Below are positions 6,057 through 6,300 of a stretch of 6,300 nt of DNA, piece after piece. Source of the DNA: Bacteroidetes bacterium HGW-Bacteroidetes-12 (GTDB lineage Bacteria > Bacteroidota > Bacteroidia > Flavobacteriales_E > Vicingaceae); NCBI GenBank assembly GCA_002841035.1, contig PHDR01000171.1:1-6300 (forward strand), read 5' to 3'. The notes under the pieces are model-generated. The model was not told the origin of the DNA. It saw only the letters and a program-made list of their open reading frames with translations, and made no database searches. A program made the translations under genes and the position numbers. How positions within the stretch are numbered: position 1 is the first letter of the stretch; every line of letters starts with the position of its first letter.

Positions 6057-6104
6057 TATGGTTACTTATTTTAATAAAAATATGGTTACTTATTTCAATA
6101 AAAA
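6057..6104. repeat. 24-bp tandem duplication upstream of rarA
   Basis: Two adjacent 24-bp copies (6057-6080 and 6081-6104), each beginning TATGGTTACTTATTT, differ at one position (T versus C at the 16th base). They occupy the region where the rarA promoter or leader should be, 20 bp before the start codon. No clear Bacteroidota promoter could be placed in or near them. Confidence 0.8.
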
Positions 6105-6107
6105 TAG

Positions 6108-6134
6108 GACGCTGATAACGCTGATTCTTATGAT
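6108..6134. repeat. Nonamer repeat following the GxxExxY gene
   Basis: On the plus strand three 9-base units run in register: GACGCTGAT (6108-6116), AACGCTGAT (6117-6125) and the decayed TCTTATGAT (6126-6134). On the minus strand this reads ATCATAAGA, ATCAGCGTT, ATCAGCGTC, beginning 11 bp after the GxxExxY stop codon. From memory, very similar nonamers often adjoin GxxExxY genes in other Bacteroidota. Confidence 0.65.
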
Positions 6135-6145
6135 TAAATAAGATT

Positions 6146-6300
6146 TTATTTATTTGAAAACACCTTACGTTTGAAATTAGGTTTTTTACCAAAATTCAAG
6201 AGTAATCCAACTTCAATATCAGTTGCTTTTAAATAATTTATTAGTTGAAATTCATGTTCTTCACATAAAGATTCCGCAGCTTTTAATTCAATAATAATAC
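6146..6300 (-). CDS. GxxExxY-family protein (PD-(D/E)XK nuclease-like), C-terminal part; 5' end beyond window
   Basis: The frame enters from the right edge and encodes the last 50 residues before TAA at 6148-6146. It begins with the partial codon at 6299-6300 and then reads IIIELKAAESLCEEHEFQLI. It continues with NYLKATDIEVGLLLNFGKKP and ends KRKVFSNK. The run ELKA, then E-x-x-Q-L-x-NYL, then GLLLNFG and the basic F-K-R ending identifies the GxxExxY family (usually about 125 residues). That family is grouped with PD-(D/E)XK nucleases, and E-L-K at visible residues 4-6 would be the E-x-K part of the core. The preceding Asp and the naming GxxExxY motif lie outside the window. Its cellular role is unknown; members are scattered through genomes and often flanked by short repeats. 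Confidence 0.85.
   Translation of the reverse strand, partial: IIIELKAAESLCEEHEFQLINYLKATDIEVGLLLNFGKKPNFKRKVFSNK

Noticed and set aside
6051..6058. TAAATTTA as a -7 element for rarA
   Set aside because: It lacks the final G of TAnnTTTG, is a simple palindrome, and has no -33 element 20 bp upstream.
6057..6142. Insertion-sequence end upstream of rarA
   Set aside because: No transposase and no terminal inverted repeat; the repeats here are direct and tandem.

Overview
The window looks like a chromosomal segment of an AT-rich Bacteroidota, probably near Flavobacteriales. The evidence is the Bacteroidota-type dapB, MCE and HdrBC-like genes, the start codons without Shine-Dalgarno sequences, a promoter candidate resembling the Bacteroidota TTG/TAnnTTTG pattern, and a GxxExxY-family gene. 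All recognisable genes lie on the minus strand, so transcription runs from high to low coordinates.

Layout in transcription order: the C-terminal end of a GxxExxY protein (PD-(D/E)XK nuclease-like) enters at the right edge. A spacer with a nonamer array and a 24-bp tandem duplication follows. Next is rarA, a AAA+ replication-recombination ATPase that appears to start at TTG. A 121-bp spacer filled by an octamer array and a heptamer array leads to dapB (lysine/diaminopimelate synthesis). After dapB comes a 286-bp stretch with only a doubtful 57-codon ORF and a candidate promoter. The last block is a four-gene set: an MCE/MlaD-family protein; a membrane protein fusing a NarI/HdrE-like cytochrome b part to an HdrC-like ferredoxin part; a soluble HdrB-like CCG-domain protein; and a small protein, cut by the left edge, of a family often labelled 'ABC transporter ATPase' although no ATPase motif is visible.

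The two Fe-S proteins together make up an HdrBC/HdrE-like module: heme b in the membrane, two [4Fe-4S] clusters, then a cysteine-rich catalytic-type subunit. Its substrate and partners cannot be read from the sequence. Two adjacent A/T-rich hairpins separate the MCE gene from this redox pair.

The most unusual non-coding trait is that most of the larger spacers hold short-period arrays: 7-mers TTAGAAA and ACTCAYY, 8-mers ATGTGTNN, 9-mers ATCAGCGTY and a doubled 24-mer. No complete mobile element, CRISPR array, RNA gene or defence system was found.
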